Source: Bdellovibrionales bacterium (lineage in GTDB: Bacteria > Bdellovibrionota > Bacteriovoracia > Bacteriovoracales > Bacteriovoracaceae). Taken from it: DNA of 64,000 bases. Where the stretch lies: contig JABGUH010000014.1 in the NCBI GenBank assembly GCA_018646675.1, positions 62,001-126,000 of the forward strand. The letters are read 5' to 3'. This document shows positions 1-8,163 of the stretch, piece after piece (the stretch's first letter is position 1; the number at the start of each line of letters is the position of its first letter). The position numbers and the translations under genes are program-made. Below the pieces are notes generated by a model. It saw only the letters and a list, made by a program, of their open reading frames with translations. It was not told where the DNA came from and made no database searches.

Positions 1-708
1 CTTAAATATTGCAAGGAATCTATTAACTTCTTTCATGTTTTCATCTAGCTGTGTTTTAGCACTATTGTTCTGTTTTATCTCATTTTGAAAGGCGCCAGAG
101 CGGTAAACATCACCCTCAATTAAATCCTCCAATTGATAGATCGTATCTTCAAGTCTATCTCTAGCCGGGCCATGAGGGATATTTTTCATCTTAGCTGTCA
201 GTTTATTTAGTTCGCTATATCTTGGATGTGATTTATAGTGATTATCAAATATTCGAATACTGTTTTTGCTTAAATTCATTCTCTTGATTGCCAACCGGTT
301 TAGCTCTCTTCTATTTTTCTCAATTTGAGGAAGGTAGAGCATCCTCCCTTTTGCTAAGTCTTGAAACTTTGCTGTGCGTTTACTCCAATCCTTTGAGTGA
401 TAGTTCAAGCTAATTGCGACAGATGAGATAACATTTTGCTGTCTTCTATTTGGGGCCAAGTGTCCCTTCCGTTTAAGCCAGTGCTCGTAAAGGTCGGCCC
501 CAGAAAATGCATAACACCATCCAACTGAATCTTGATCTCTTGTAGGGCCGAGCCAATTACTTTGGTCGACAATAACTTCTCCATCGCCATTTTTTATTGC
601 TTGTTGAAAATTACTATAGACCGAGGATTTTATACACTTTTGCTCAACGGCCCTTAGGGCTGAAACTTTAATAGTGCAAAGTATTAGTAATAGTAGGATT
701 AGCTTCAT
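1..708 (-). CDS. Papain-like (C1) secreted cysteine protease, N-terminal part
   Basis: Only the first 236 codons are in the window; the frame is still open at the left edge. The ATG at 708 begins a short hydrophobic signal peptide (about residues 1-17), so the product is probably exported. Residues 54-73 read GPTRDQDSVGWCYAFSGADL, the active-site signature of papain-like C1 peptidases, with Gln59 as oxyanion-hole residue and Cys65 as nucleophile. The catalytic His and Asn would lie beyond the edge, so activity cannot be judged. The remaining visible part is charged and helical with no recognised domain. It is divergent from the TIGR02147 operon. Family call is good; the substrate is unknown. 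Confidence 0.75.
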   Translation of the reverse strand, partial: MKLILLLLILCTIKVSALRAVEQKCIKSSVYSNFQQAIKNGDGEVIVDQSNWLGPTRDQDSVGWCYAFSGADLYEHWLKRKGHLAPNRRQQNVISSVAISLNYHSKDWSKRTAKFQDLAKGRMLYLPQIEKNRRELNRLAIKRMNLSKNSIRIFDNHYKSHPRYSELNKLTAKMKNIPHGPARDRLEDTIYQLEDLIEGDVYRSGAFQNEIKQNNSAKTQLDENMKEVNRFLAIFK

Positions 709-836
709 CGACCATCTCAGTTACGTATTAGGTTCCTAGATATCAATTCGGATTATATGGAAATATGTTGATGTCATCGTAATGATTGACAATTCTAAAG
801 CGTATTTTGCCATTGGGCTGCCGATTACTTTTTTTC

Positions 837-866
837 TGTCAAATTGCGATATTATCATACTATAAT
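837..866 (+). promoter_or_regulatory. Candidate promoter TGTCAA-18-TATAAT
   Basis: A perfect TATAAT lies at 861-866, with a weak -35 (TGTCAA) 18 bp upstream. Transcription would start near 873 and run through three hairpins before the gene at 1068. The -35 match is poor, so this rests mainly on the -10. Confidence 0.35.
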
Positions 867-904
867 ACCATGGATTACAACGGTATTTGAGCGATAGATC
901 TGGG

Positions 905-977
905 TGCCGCGCACTTGTGCGAGGCAGTAAAGGCCCGACACCAGAACTTGTGTTCCTTGGACACAAAGAGTGTCCAA
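905..977 (+). other. Cluster of three hairpins in the 5' leader of the TIGR02147 operon
   Basis: Three inverted repeats follow one another: TGCC-G-CGCAC/GTGCG-A-GGCA (905-926), GAAC-TTGT-GTTC (944-955) and a perfect 8-bp repeat TTGGACAC-AAAGA-GTGTCCAA (957-977). No U-tract follows, so it is not a plain terminator. It may be a structured leader, a small RNA or a set of protein-binding palindromes. An open frame on the opposite strand (736-1023) has no recognisable protein character. The rest of 709-1067 shows nothing else. Confidence 0.4.
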
Positions 978-1067
978 AAGTAGTTGAAAAAGGGTGCAGC
1001 GTTTTATAGCGTTGATCTTGCATAACAAATTATCTGATCTAAATCAGTTGGCAGGGATGAACAATAG

Positions 1068-1865
1068 ATGAGTCAGCAGAGTAGCTTTTTGAACTTAATG
1101 CAGCAGGAGTTTGAATCTCGCAGCAGAAAAAATCCGCTCTATAGCCTAAGGGCTTACGCTAAGTCACTTGATGTCGAGCCTAGCTTTCTTAGTAAACTAC
1201 TTAATCAGAAGCGAAAGATTACTAAAAACTCAATTTACCGTTTTGGTGCCCGCCTAGGTCTCTCTCCCCATGGTATCCGGCCCTATCTTGATGAATTGGA
1301 GAATAGTAGTCCTCTCTCATCTAAGGTAGCTGAGAGAGAAAATTCCTACTCAAATATTGAGGAGGATCAGTTTAATGCGATTGCTGATTGGTACCACTAT
1401 GCAATTTTAGAGCTAACCAAGTGTGACGATTTCTGTAGTAACACCCAGAATATGGCGATGCAGCTGGATATTACCTACGGTGAGTGCCTAGCCGCGATCA
1501 ATCGCTTGAAACGGCTGGGCATGCTGATTGAGCGGGATGGTGCTCTGGTATGCGCTGACAACTTCACCACCACCAAGAACTCGTTTACCTCAGAAGCATT
1601 TAAAACCCTTCAATGCCAAATTATTAAGCAGTCCCAAGATGCCTTGGAACGTACTCCCTTTGAAGAGCGTTCTCAAAGCTCAATGACCATGGCGATCAAT
1701 GGTGATCAGATGGCTCAAGCTCAAAAATTAATTAGTAAATTTCGTCGGGAATTGACAAATATATTGGAAAGTGGCTCCAAAAAGAGTCGTGTCTATCAAC
1801 TCAACATCTCTCTTTTTCCGGTTTCACACAACCCAAGAAGAGAGCTAGATAAGGAGCTACAGTAA
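1068..1865 (+). CDS. TIGR02147 family protein (HTH-like regulator)
   Basis: A 265-residue protein of the TIGR02147 type, a family I know from Bdellovibrio relatives and Fibrobacter but whose function is not established. Residues about 24-60 (LRAYAKSLDVEPSFLSKLLN) have the family's Xre-like helix-turn-helix, and a second winged-helix-like section lies at about 120-165. The start ATG at 1068 is preceded by an AGGGATG ribosome site. Its stop overlaps the next ATG (TAATG at 1863-1867), so it is translationally coupled to two small secreted proteins. It may regulate this operon; that is inference. Confidence 0.8.
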   Translation: MSQQSSFLNLMQQEFESRSRKNPLYSLRAYAKSLDVEPSFLSKLLNQKRKITKNSIYRFGARLGLSPHGIRPYLDELENSSPLSSKVAERENSYSNIEEDQFNAIADWYHYAILELTKCDDFCSNTQNMAMQLDITYGECLAAINRLKRLGMLIERDGALVCADNFTTTKNSFTSEAFKTLQCQIIKQSQDALERTPFEERSQSSMTMAINGDQMAQAQKLISKFRRELTNILESGSKKSRVYQLNISLFPVSHNPRRELDKELQ

Positions 1866-2332
1866 TGAAAAGGATTTTTTTACTGATCACATTGTGCTGG
1901 ATGGTGACCAGTGTTGCTATGGGAAAAATAGGTCAGGAGGGGCATGGTGGGGACATCGTGGTTGCGGAGTTTATTCTAAGGGCAAAAAATATCAGCCAAC
2001 AATTTGAAAAGATAGAGCAGGAGTTTCTACCAGATAGTGAGTTTGCTCTGCTATTTAAAGAGGCTGTAGAGAGTACTAAAATATCTTCCGCTGAACATGT
2101 CTATCTGGATAATGTGGAGGTCGATGCTATCAACTATCCAGACTTGGAAGAGTCGATGATTGTCATTGGTAGGAACCGCTGGTTGGATCAGCGGATCACC
2201 CCCTTTGCTAGAAATCTGTTAGTAATTCATGAGTATTTGAGCATTATAGGGTATCGCGATATCCAATATGCCCTCTCTTACGAGCTAACGGAAACAATTC
2301 AAAATATTAAAGAAGAAGCTATAAATAACTAA
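1865..2332 (+). CDS. Secreted hypothetical protein
   Basis: 155 residues, family not recognised. A clear signal peptide (MKRIFLLITLCWMVTSVAMG) is followed by a mature part of about 135 residues with no cysteines and mostly helical character. The ATG overlaps the stop of the TIGR02147 gene by one base, and the next gene follows after 17 bp, so the three form one operon. In related bacteria TIGR02147 genes are often followed by small exported proteins, which fits this order. Function is unknown. Confidence 0.65.
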   Translation: MKRIFLLITLCWMVTSVAMGKIGQEGHGGDIVVAEFILRAKNISQQFEKIEQEFLPDSEFALLFKEAVESTKISSAEHVYLDNVEVDAINYPDLEESMIVIGRNRWLDQRITPFARNLLVIHEYLSIIGYRDIQYALSYELTETIQNIKEEAINN

Positions 2333-2349
2333 CCAATTGGAGGTTTAAA

Positions 2350-2997
2350 ATGATTAAAGGAATAACAATTTTTGCCCTATCCCTAATAATGTCTATTGCC
2401 GCTTATGGAAATGAGGCCTCTTTGGGGTTGATGAAATTTTTCCAGGGAGAGATGGACGCAGCAGTTGAGGTTACTTTTAGTGAAAGCAATATGGAGCCAC
2501 GCTCTTACAGCAGTAAGTGCAAGGGAAATATCTACTTCAATAATGAAAATGATATCTACTCTTTCGGACTCGCCAGCTATAACTGTCGTTACGGTATAGA
2601 AAATGATGCCCGGATGCAATTTAAAGCAATTGATGGTCAGATATTTATGGTTAATGTCTGGGGTGAAGTTAATCAGGATCGAGGTGTAGTTGGCACAATG
2701 ACTGATGATGTAATGAGTGTTCAATTCGACCGTAAGAGAACTATTAAAGTTCCTGCTCAAACCCTCAATGATGATGGGTGTCTGGCATTTAAAACTAAAT
2801 GGCAGGATGTTGAGCTAACAGACACGTTATCTTATAATTTCAGTTATAAGGAAGAGCAGTTGGCAATGACCCGTACTGCGATCGAGCAATATGTTGCTCC
2901 CAAGATGGTTCGCTTGGGTGAGAACTGTCACCCTCACTATTATCGTAAGCATATCGTAATATCCAAGAAGCAAAAGATAGAAGGTGTTCTGAAGTAG
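2350..2997 (+). CDS. Secreted hypothetical protein
   Basis: 215 residues. The first 20 residues form a signal peptide ending AYG|NEAS. The mature chain has four cysteines (about residues 57, 79, 144 and 193) that could form disulfides in the periplasm or outside the cell, and is rich in beta-type sequence. TTGGAGG before the ATG at 2350 is a strong ribosome site. It is the last gene of the operon that starts at 1068; a terminator follows at 3033. I do not recognise the family. Confidence 0.65.
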   Translation: MIKGITIFALSLIMSIAAYGNEASLGLMKFFQGEMDAAVEVTFSESNMEPRSYSSKCKGNIYFNNENDIYSFGLASYNCRYGIENDARMQFKAIDGQIFMVNVWGEVNQDRGVVGTMTDDVMSVQFDRKRTIKVPAQTLNDDGCLAFKTKWQDVELTDTLSYNFSYKEEQLAMTRTAIEQYVAPKMVRLGENCHPHYYRKHIVISKKQKIEGVLK

Positions 2998-3032
2998 TTA
3001 AGCTAGTAATATAGATATTTTAGTGTTGGATT

Positions 3033-3071
3033 GAGCCTGTGACGATAATTCATTACGGGCTCATTTTTTTT
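3033..3071 (+). terminator. Rho-independent terminator of the TIGR02147 operon
   Basis: GAGCCTGT (3033-3040) pairs with ACGGGCTC (3055-3062) with one G-U pair, and is followed by a run of eight T (3064-3071). Confidence 0.8.
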
Positions 3072-3104
3072 ATACAAGTTTAGTTGTAAGCCGTCCTTAA
3101 ATAT

Positions 3105-3133
3105 AAAAAAAAAGGGGAGCCAAGTGACTCCCC
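3105..3133 (-). terminator. Rho-independent terminator of the cold-shock gene
   Basis: Read on the minus strand, GGGGAG (3133-3128) and CTCCCC (3119-3114) form a 6-bp stem followed by nine T (3113-3105). It lies 26 bp past the stop of the cold-shock gene and back to back with the terminator of the operon from the left. Confidence 0.8.
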
Positions 3134-3159
3134 ATATAATCAACTATGTCTTTAATTAA

Positions 3160-3354
3160 TTATATTTTTTTAACAGAAACGGCACATGGCCCCTTTTGTC
3201 CTTCGCCGATTTGGTACTCAACTTTGTCATCTTCGTTAAGCATTCCGCTCTCAATCGCTGAAGTGTGAACGAAAAGGTCTTTTCCTCCATCATCTGGAGT
3301 GATAAAACCAAAACCTTTTGCATCATTAAAAAACTTTACTACGCCTGTGCCCAT
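3160..3354 (-). CDS. cspA: Cold-shock domain protein
   Basis: 64 residues, the normal length for CspA-type single-stranded nucleic-acid binding proteins. RNP1 (KGFGFI, residues 13-18) and RNP2 (DLFVHTSA, 26-33) are intact. These proteins melt RNA structure and act as RNA chaperones in the cytoplasm. GAGG lies 5-8 bp before the ATG at 3354. About 395 bp without any other gene lie upstream, enough for the long leader that cold-shock genes usually have. Which CspA paralogue this is cannot be told from the sequence. Confidence 0.93.
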   Translation of the reverse strand: MGTGVVKFFNDAKGFGFITPDDGGKDLFVHTSAIESGMLNEDDKVEYQIGEGQKGPCAVSVKKI

Positions 3355-3749
3355 AATTTCCTCGTTATTAAAGGGATAGATAGACCACCTTAGGGTGCTC
3401 CGTTAGCTTTGTACTGGTAAAATTTGACTAAGCAAAGAGATATTATCTGTTAAACTCCCTTTCTGAGCGTTTATTTGATGTTTTTCTGTGATTTCAGCAC
3501 AATTTACTGATCATTTTCTAAAATATCCAGATATTGATAGATGTTGACACTATTTATTTCTCGTTGTGTTATTCTTCGTCCTGTTGCCAAAACTGCCAAT
3601 AATTGATCAGAATTTTTGGTCGGCTTCATGAAATATTCAGCACAGATTGTTTTTCAATCGTAAACGTTGCCACCCTAATAGTAGATCTCATCATCGGGAC
3701 TATTATTTGTGAGGGATTAAATCTATTGAGTAGATCGTGTTGAAAAGTT
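3355..3749. other. Intergenic region: csp leader plus an orphan plus-strand promoter
   Basis: No coding frame is convincing. On the minus strand this is the promoter and leader of the cold-shock gene; several -10-like sequences exist and I cannot choose one. On the plus strand it holds a good promoter (3544-3572) that points at no gene, followed by small hairpins GATTG-TTTTT-CAATC (about 3645) and TAATAGT...ACTATTA (about 3677-3706). Confidence 0.5.
3544..3572 (+). promoter_or_regulatory. Promoter TTGACA-17-TGTTAT with no downstream gene
   Basis: A perfect -35 (TTGACA, 3544-3549), a 17-bp spacer and TGTTAT (3567-3572). Transcription would start near 3579 and run toward the 3' end of glpK, which is on the other strand. 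A small RNA or antisense transcript is possible. Confidence 0.5.
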
Positions 3750-5252
3750 CTATAAATAACACTTCTCAATCATACTTTTCCATTGCTGGCTCTTGGCTTG
3801 ATAGAATGCAGTTTCATCTTTATCTGGACTAAACTGTGACTCCTCTTTCCAGAGCTGGTCAATCTGCGCAAAAGTCATATTGTCACTGCCAATAGCTGCT
3901 GCCAATGCTGCACCATAGGCCGTAGTTTCAACAACCTGTGGCCTGATGATGGTCAAATTTGAAACAGTGGCTTGAATTTTCATTAGTAGTTGGTTGTTAA
4001 CAGCACCTCCATCCACCTTCAAAGTATCTATTTTCAATCCAGAATCTTCACGCATGGCAGTGAATAGATCATTTATAGAGAGAGCAATACCATCGAGTGT
4101 CGCCCGGGCAATATGGGCCCGGTTAGAGTCGCGGGTTAGCCCGATGATAGATGCTTTGGCGTCTGGTAACCAGTGGGGAGAGCCGACCCCGCTAAAGTAG
4201 GGAAAGAAGATAATATGCTCCATCTCCTCTAGCTTTTTAACTTCTAGGGCCAAAGGTTCAACCTCTGGGGCACTCTTTATCATCTTTAGGCTATCCCTTA
4301 GCCACTGTACTGCGGCCCCGGCAATAAAGCTGCTACCCTCAAGTGCATAACAACACTCCCCCTGATGGCGGAAGGCAACCGTTGTTAGCAAGCCATTATT
4401 AGATGTAACGGCCGTTGCTCCAGTGTTTAGCAGGATGAAGGCCCCGGTACCGTAGGTACATTTTATTCCACCTATTTTATATCCAGCCTGACCAAATAGG
4501 GCTGATTGTTGATCACCTAAAATGCCAGTAATCGGAATCCCGTCAGGTAGAAAATCTAGTCCACTGGTTAATCCAAACTCGCCAAAAGAGTCGACAATTG
4601 TTGGAAGTTGACTCTGTTTAATACTAAACAGCTCCAATAATTCCTGGTCCCAGTTTGTAGTGCCTAGATCCATTAGCAGAGTGCGAGAGGCATTTGATGG
4701 TTCAGTCTGATAAGATTTTTGGCCACTTAGTTTATACAAAAGAAAGGTATCGATTGTTCCAAACAGGAGATTTTCTTGTTGAGCCTGTTGGGCAACATTA
4801 TTGTTATTATTTAGCAGCCAATTCATCTTGGAGGCGGAAAAGTATGGGTCAAATGGGAGACCAGTCTTCTTGCGTAAAAATTCTCCTCGGCCTTCACTAT
4901 CCAATTGGTGCTGCTTCTGTCGACAATACTCACTGGTACGACGATCCTGCCAAACAATTGCGTTGGCCAACGGATCACCTGTGCGAGAAAATGCGCAGGT
5001 AGTTTCACGCTGATTGGTAATCCCAATCGATTTTATCTGACCTAATTTAAGATTATTATTTGCCAACAAGCTTTGAACACTCTGCCGGACCGACTGCCAG
5101 ATATCATCCAAATTGTGCTCAACCCAACCAGGCTTGGGGAATATTTGTGGAAACTCAGTATTAACTTGATCAACAAATTCGAAAGATGTTGCATTAATCA
5201 GTGCCGCCGTGGTTCCAGTGGTTCCCTGGTCAATTGCTAGAATGAAGTTCAT
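3750..5252 (-). CDS. glpK: Glycerol kinase
   Basis: Phosphorylates glycerol to sn-glycerol 3-phosphate with ATP. The 500-residue length fits the family (about 500). Residues 5-14 (LAIDQGTTGT) are the FGGY-kinase phosphate-binding loop; the sugar-kinase signature GGIKCTYGTGAF and the C-terminal VDGGAVNNQLLM are present. The frame extends upstream, but family alignment fixes the start at the ATG at 5252 (MNFILAIDQG), 33 codons inside the longest frame. No glpF or glpD is adjacent, so it is a single gene here. Confidence 0.95.
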   Translation of the reverse strand: MNFILAIDQGTTGTTAALINATSFEFVDQVNTEFPQIFPKPGWVEHNLDDIWQSVRQSVQSLLANNNLKLGQIKSIGITNQRETTCAFSRTGDPLANAIVWQDRRTSEYCRQKQHQLDSEGRGEFLRKKTGLPFDPYFSASKMNWLLNNNNNVAQQAQQENLLFGTIDTFLLYKLSGQKSYQTEPSNASRTLLMDLGTTNWDQELLELFSIKQSQLPTIVDSFGEFGLTSGLDFLPDGIPITGILGDQQSALFGQAGYKIGGIKCTYGTGAFILLNTGATAVTSNNGLLTTVAFRHQGECCYALEGSSFIAGAAVQWLRDSLKMIKSAPEVEPLALEVKKLEEMEHIIFFPYFSGVGSPHWLPDAKASIIGLTRDSNRAHIARATLDGIALSINDLFTAMREDSGLKIDTLKVDGGAVNNQLLMKIQATVSNLTIIRPQVVETTAYGAALAAAIGSDNMTFAQIDQLWKEESQFSPDKDETAFYQAKSQQWKSMIEKCYL

Positions 5253-5280
5253 GGATGCCTTTTGCTTAGATGAAAAATTA

Positions 5281-5508
5281 TTAATAAAACTCAATTTTAC
5301 TGCTGGTGGGGGAGCTGATAGTTTCCACCATCTTCTTCCAGCGATCACCAATATTATTATTTATCACTTTTAACATTATCATTGAGACTGATATCATGAC
5401 TAAAATTAGCAGGACAAACTCTACGAACACCTGTCCTCTGTTTTTAGAACGAACCGCCAAGTCTGGATCTTTGTCTGGTGGAAAGATAATTGTCAAATAG
5501 TTGCGCAT
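5281..5508 (-). CDS. Solitary Flp/type IVb pilin-like protein
   Basis: 75 residues. After a 25-residue hydrophilic leader comes KNRG-QVFVEFVLLILVMIS: a Gly followed by a hydrophobic helix with Glu at position +5, the prepilin peptidase signature of type IV and Flp pilins. The mature part would be about 50 residues, the size of Flp pilins. No tad assembly genes are near, so it may be served in trans or be a TadE-like pseudopilin. The ATG at 5508 has no clear ribosome site; a TATAAT-like stretch lies directly upstream. Confidence 0.5.
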   Translation of the reverse strand: MRNYLTIIFPPDKDPDLAVRSKNRGQVFVEFVLLILVMISVSMIMLKVINNNIGDRWKKMVETISSPTSSKIEFY

Positions 5509-5539
5509 GGTATAATTATAATACTAATAGGAGTTTAAT

Positions 5540-5560
5540 TTGAACCTTAAGTTTCAATGA
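5540..5560 (+). promoter_or_regulatory. Six-codon upstream reading frame coupled to the TlpA-like gene
   Basis: AGGAG at 5529-5533 serves a TTG at 5540, which reads M-N-L-K-F-Q and stops at TGA 5558-5560, overlapping the next ATG (ATGA). The gene itself has no ribosome site of its own, so it may be translated by coupling. Confidence 0.3.
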
Positions 5561-6111
5561 AAAAATATATTTCAGCACTATTATTTACACTTTTTTTTGC
5601 AGGATTTTTAGCGCTACAGGTAGCATTTGATTTATCCGACAGCTCTGCTCGGTTATCATCACCGAGCAAGAAAATGGAGTTGTACTATCAAGATCTCTAT
5701 AGAAATTCAGGCTTTACGACGGTAGAGGGAAGAAAAATACGCTTAAAAGAGCTGAAGGCACCAATTGTGATCCTTAATTTTTGGGCATCATGGTGTATTC
5801 CTTGCCTAGAGGAGTTCCCCTCAATTGTAGCATTGAAGAGACGCTTCAATGACCAGCAGGTTTTTGTGCTCGGCGTAAACACCGACAATGCTGACATCAA
5901 CAAAGTCATCCAAAAGGTGACAAAGCGGTATAATCTAAACTTTCCGATTGTTGCTGATCAGAGTGGCAATATTGCCTCAAAGTATATGGTTTCCTCACTT
6001 CCATTTTCGATTATTTTTGAACATGGAAAGGTACTAGATATTGTTTATGGTAAGAAGAATTATGGAGATAAAAAACTAATTAACCGATTTGTGGCAGCTC
6101 AAATAGAGTAG
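5557..6111 (+). CDS. TlpA/ResA-like thioredoxin, membrane-anchored
   Basis: 184 residues. An N-terminal hydrophobic segment (about residues 4-25) would export the protein and probably anchor it. The thioredoxin fold follows, with the redox motif WCIPC (Cys80, Cys83) and the cis-proline loop SSLPFS near residue 150. Proteins of this kind reduce disulfides outside the cytoplasm, for example in cytochrome c maturation. The window does encode two multiheme cytochromes, but 32 kb away. It is convergent with mglA. The exact substrate cannot be told. Confidence 0.85.
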   Translation: MKKYISALLFTLFFAGFLALQVAFDLSDSSARLSSPSKKMELYYQDLYRNSGFTTVEGRKIRLKELKAPIVILNFWASWCIPCLEEFPSIVALKRRFNDQQVFVLGVNTDNADINKVIQKVTKRYNLNFPIVADQSGNIASKYMVSSLPFSIIFEHGKVLDIVYGKKNYGDKKLINRFVAAQIE

Positions 6112-6122
6112 ATAAAGATAAC

Positions 6123-6713
6123 TTAGGAAGCTCCACCCTTAAGATTCATCAATACAAGCTTACTTGACATTTTTAGAGTTTCAAATACTCCATCGCCTTT
6201 GGTAGCACATGCTTCAAAGCTAGGAGCTTGATAGCGGTTCAGCTGTTTTTCCATATCATCAATGGAGGTAATATTTGGAAGATCTCTTTTATTCCACTGC
6301 ATAACCAGGGGAATGTTGTCGATATCATATCCCTCTTCCAGGAGATTATGTGACAAACTTTCTAAGCTCTCTTGATTTGATTCCATCTTAACTAACTGTG
6401 AGTCAGCAACAAAAATTATTCCATCAACACCTCGTAATATCAGCTTACGACTTGCCTGATAAAATACCTGTCCTGGGACGGTGTAGAGGTGAAATCTAGT
6501 ATTAAAACCTCTAATCTTTCCTAAATCCAACGGAAGAAAATCAAAAAATAGTGTTCGCTCATTTTCAGTATTAAGAGAGATGATTTTACCTTTGGTATCA
6601 CCGCTTGTGCGCATGTAGATGTGCTGGATATTCGTTGTTTTACCTCCAAGTCCGGGGCCATAATAGACGATCTTACAGTTTATCTCCTTGGTGTTGTAGT
6701 TTACAAATGACAT
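6123..6713 (-). CDS. mglA: MglA-type Ras-like GTPase
   Basis: 196 residues, the usual MglA length. P-loop GPGLGGKTT (residues 19-27), switch-2 TVPGQ (78-82, the MglA form of DxxG) and the guanine-specificity motif NKRD (141-144) are all intact. MglA switches between GTP and GDP at cell poles and sets polarity; in Myxococcus it drives gliding reversals and in Bdellovibrio it is needed for prey invasion. It lies 3 bp after the roadblock-like gene, which may encode its regulator. It is the last gene of the dnaX-ybaB-recR operon. Confidence 0.92.
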   Translation of the reverse strand: MSFVNYNTKEINCKIVYYGPGLGGKTTNIQHIYMRTSGDTKGKIISLNTENERTLFFDFLPLDLGKIRGFNTRFHLYTVPGQVFYQASRKLILRGVDGIIFVADSQLVKMESNQESLESLSHNLLEEGYDIDNIPLVMQWNKRDLPNITSIDDMEKQLNRYQAPSFEACATKGDGVFETLKMSSKLVLMNLKGGAS

Positions 6714-6716
6714 CGT

Positions 6717-7229
6717 CTAACTCTCTACTTTTGAAAATACAGCACTAATTTCATCGTCAGAGATATCTTTAAACAGGTATTCTCTTTGATTGACGTTAGG
6801 CTTGGTGTTTGTTTTGGGTAACTTCGACTCAAGCGTTCCATCTGCTAGCAGATTAACTAAAGAGCGAAGCTTGGACTTTAATGCACCAGGGTTGATGGTT
6901 TGTTGGTAAATTGTACCTAAATAGTAGGGACGATGCTCTAGAACAATTGGAAGGATATAGATCCCCGACAAGCTGTTATCAAAGCTCATACGAAATGGAG
7001 TTTGGAGAGCATGGTTGGTATTCAGTTGAGCGGTCATAGCGAAAGAGGCTTGCCAAGCACCGGCCATTAGAGCGGAGATGGCACTAGGTTCGATCGACAA
7101 CTTCTCTACATTGTGGTGGTGGATTAGTACGCCATCTTCACGCAACAAAAAATGGGAGTGAGTAGTTAGCTCTAACTGCTCTATCCCTCGTGAAAAATTA
7201 ATAATTAACTGATCAATAAAACCATTCAT
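6717..7229 (-). CDS. Roadblock/LC7-like protein next to mglA
   Basis: 170 residues. Residues about 5-120 have the alternating alpha/beta pattern of a Roadblock/LC7 domain (for example RGIEQLELTTHSHFLLREDG followed by an ISALMAGAW helix), the fold of MglB, the GTPase-activating partner of MglA. The match is by pattern and context, not by a strict motif. A linker leads to a conserved-looking acidic tail (FKDISDDEISAVF). Its ATG overlaps the recR stop (TAATG), and mglA follows after 3 bp, so a functional link with MglA is likely. Confidence 0.6.
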   Translation of the reverse strand: MNGFIDQLIINFSRGIEQLELTTHSHFLLREDGVLIHHHNVEKLSIEPSAISALMAGAWQASFAMTAQLNTNHALQTPFRMSFDNSLSGIYILPIVLEHRPYYLGTIYQQTINPGALKSKLRSLVNLLADGTLESKLPKTNTKPNVNQREYLFKDISDDEISAVFSKVES

Positions 7230-7822
7230 TACATCGGTCTTTTGTTTTCTAAAGCTTTGGTAATTGTCATGGGATCAAGATAGTCCAGATTACTTCCAAT
7301 GGGAATCCCAAATCCGATACGTTCTACCCTAATTTCTTGAGGGAAGACACTTTTAAGATAGGAACAGGTGGCATCACCTTCTACCGAAGGGTTAAGGGCC
7401 AGGATAATCTCGCCGACCTCCTCTTCGAGTACGCATTTTAGTAATCGCTCTGTTTTCAGCTCTTGGGGGCCGACCCCTAATAGTGGATTTAAGACTCCCC
7501 CCAGAATAAAGTAGCTGCCATGAAATTGATTACTGCGCTCAATTGCTAAAAAATCTGTAATACTTTCAACGACACAAATTGACTTGGCATTTATGCGGAC
7601 TTCAGATTTACAGATAGTACATTTATCCTCTTCGGCGAAAAATCCACACCGTCGGCAACGTGAAAGAGCTCCTAGTTGTTCAATCGCTCTGCCAAATTGA
7701 GCAAGGTCACTTATCTTCCAGTTAGTAAGGGCCAATATTTGGCGCATGGCACTCTTCTCGCCTACACCAGGGAGTTTAGAGAATTGCTTGATCGCTGCAA
7801 GAATGGTTTCGGGTAGTTCCAT
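7229..7822 (-). CDS. recR: Recombination protein RecR
   Basis: Mediates RecF-pathway loading of RecA at gaps, working with RecO. The order in the sequence is the family's: N-terminal HhH (LPGVGEKSAMR), a four-cysteine zinc motif (CRRCGFFAEEDKCTIC) and a Toprim domain (residues about 80-175). Length 197 residues against about 200 in the family. The frame is open further upstream into ybaB, but the family start is the ATG at 7822 (MELPETI). The gene sits 13 bp behind ybaB, a very common pairing. Confidence 0.95.
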   Translation of the reverse strand: MELPETILAAIKQFSKLPGVGEKSAMRQILALTNWKISDLAQFGRAIEQLGALSRCRRCGFFAEEDKCTICKSEVRINAKSICVVESITDFLAIERSNQFHGSYFILGGVLNPLLGVGPQELKTERLLKCVLEEEVGEIILALNPSVEGDATCSYLKSVFPQEIRVERIGFGIPIGSNLDYLDPMTITKALENKRPM

Positions 7823-7835
7823 AGTATTATACAGA

Positions 7836-8150
7836 CTAAAATAGGCCCGGAATGTTGATACCACCAGTAACTTTATCCATGGCACTCTGTACCATATCCT
7901 GTGACTCTTTAATTGCTTGGTTTACCGCCGTCAGAACCAACTCTTCGAGCATTTCACTATCTTTTGGATCAATGCACTCCGGATTAATATTAATGGCAAG
8001 TAACTCCTGTTTGCCATTAACCTTTATTTTGATCATACCTCCACCAGATGAGGTCTCCATCTCTCTGGTTTCTAGCTCCTTTTGTAGTGCCGCAAGCTTT
8101 ACCTGCATCTGCTGAGCCTGTTTGAGCATATTGTTCATATTCTTTGCCAT
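7836..8150 (-). CDS. ybaB: YbaB/EbfC nucleoid-associated protein
   Basis: 104 residues against about 105-110 in the family. The protein begins MAKNMNNMLKQAQQMQVKL, then the central GGGMIKIKVNGKQELLAININPE and the C-terminal LVLTAVNQAIKESQ, all typical of this DNA-binding dimer. AGGAG stands before the ATG. It lies between dnaX and recR in the arrangement seen in very many bacteria. Confidence 0.95.
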   Translation of the reverse strand: MAKNMNNMLKQAQQMQVKLAALQKELETREMETSSGGGMIKIKVNGKQELLAININPECIDPKDSEMLEELVLTAVNQAIKESQDMVQSAMDKVTGGINIPGLF

Positions 8151-8163
8151 GATTGATCTCCTG

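Noticed and set aside
736..1023. A 95-codon minus-strand frame upstream of the TIGR02147 gene
   Set aside because: It has no protein-like composition and runs through the hairpin cluster; the hairpins and promoter explain the region better.
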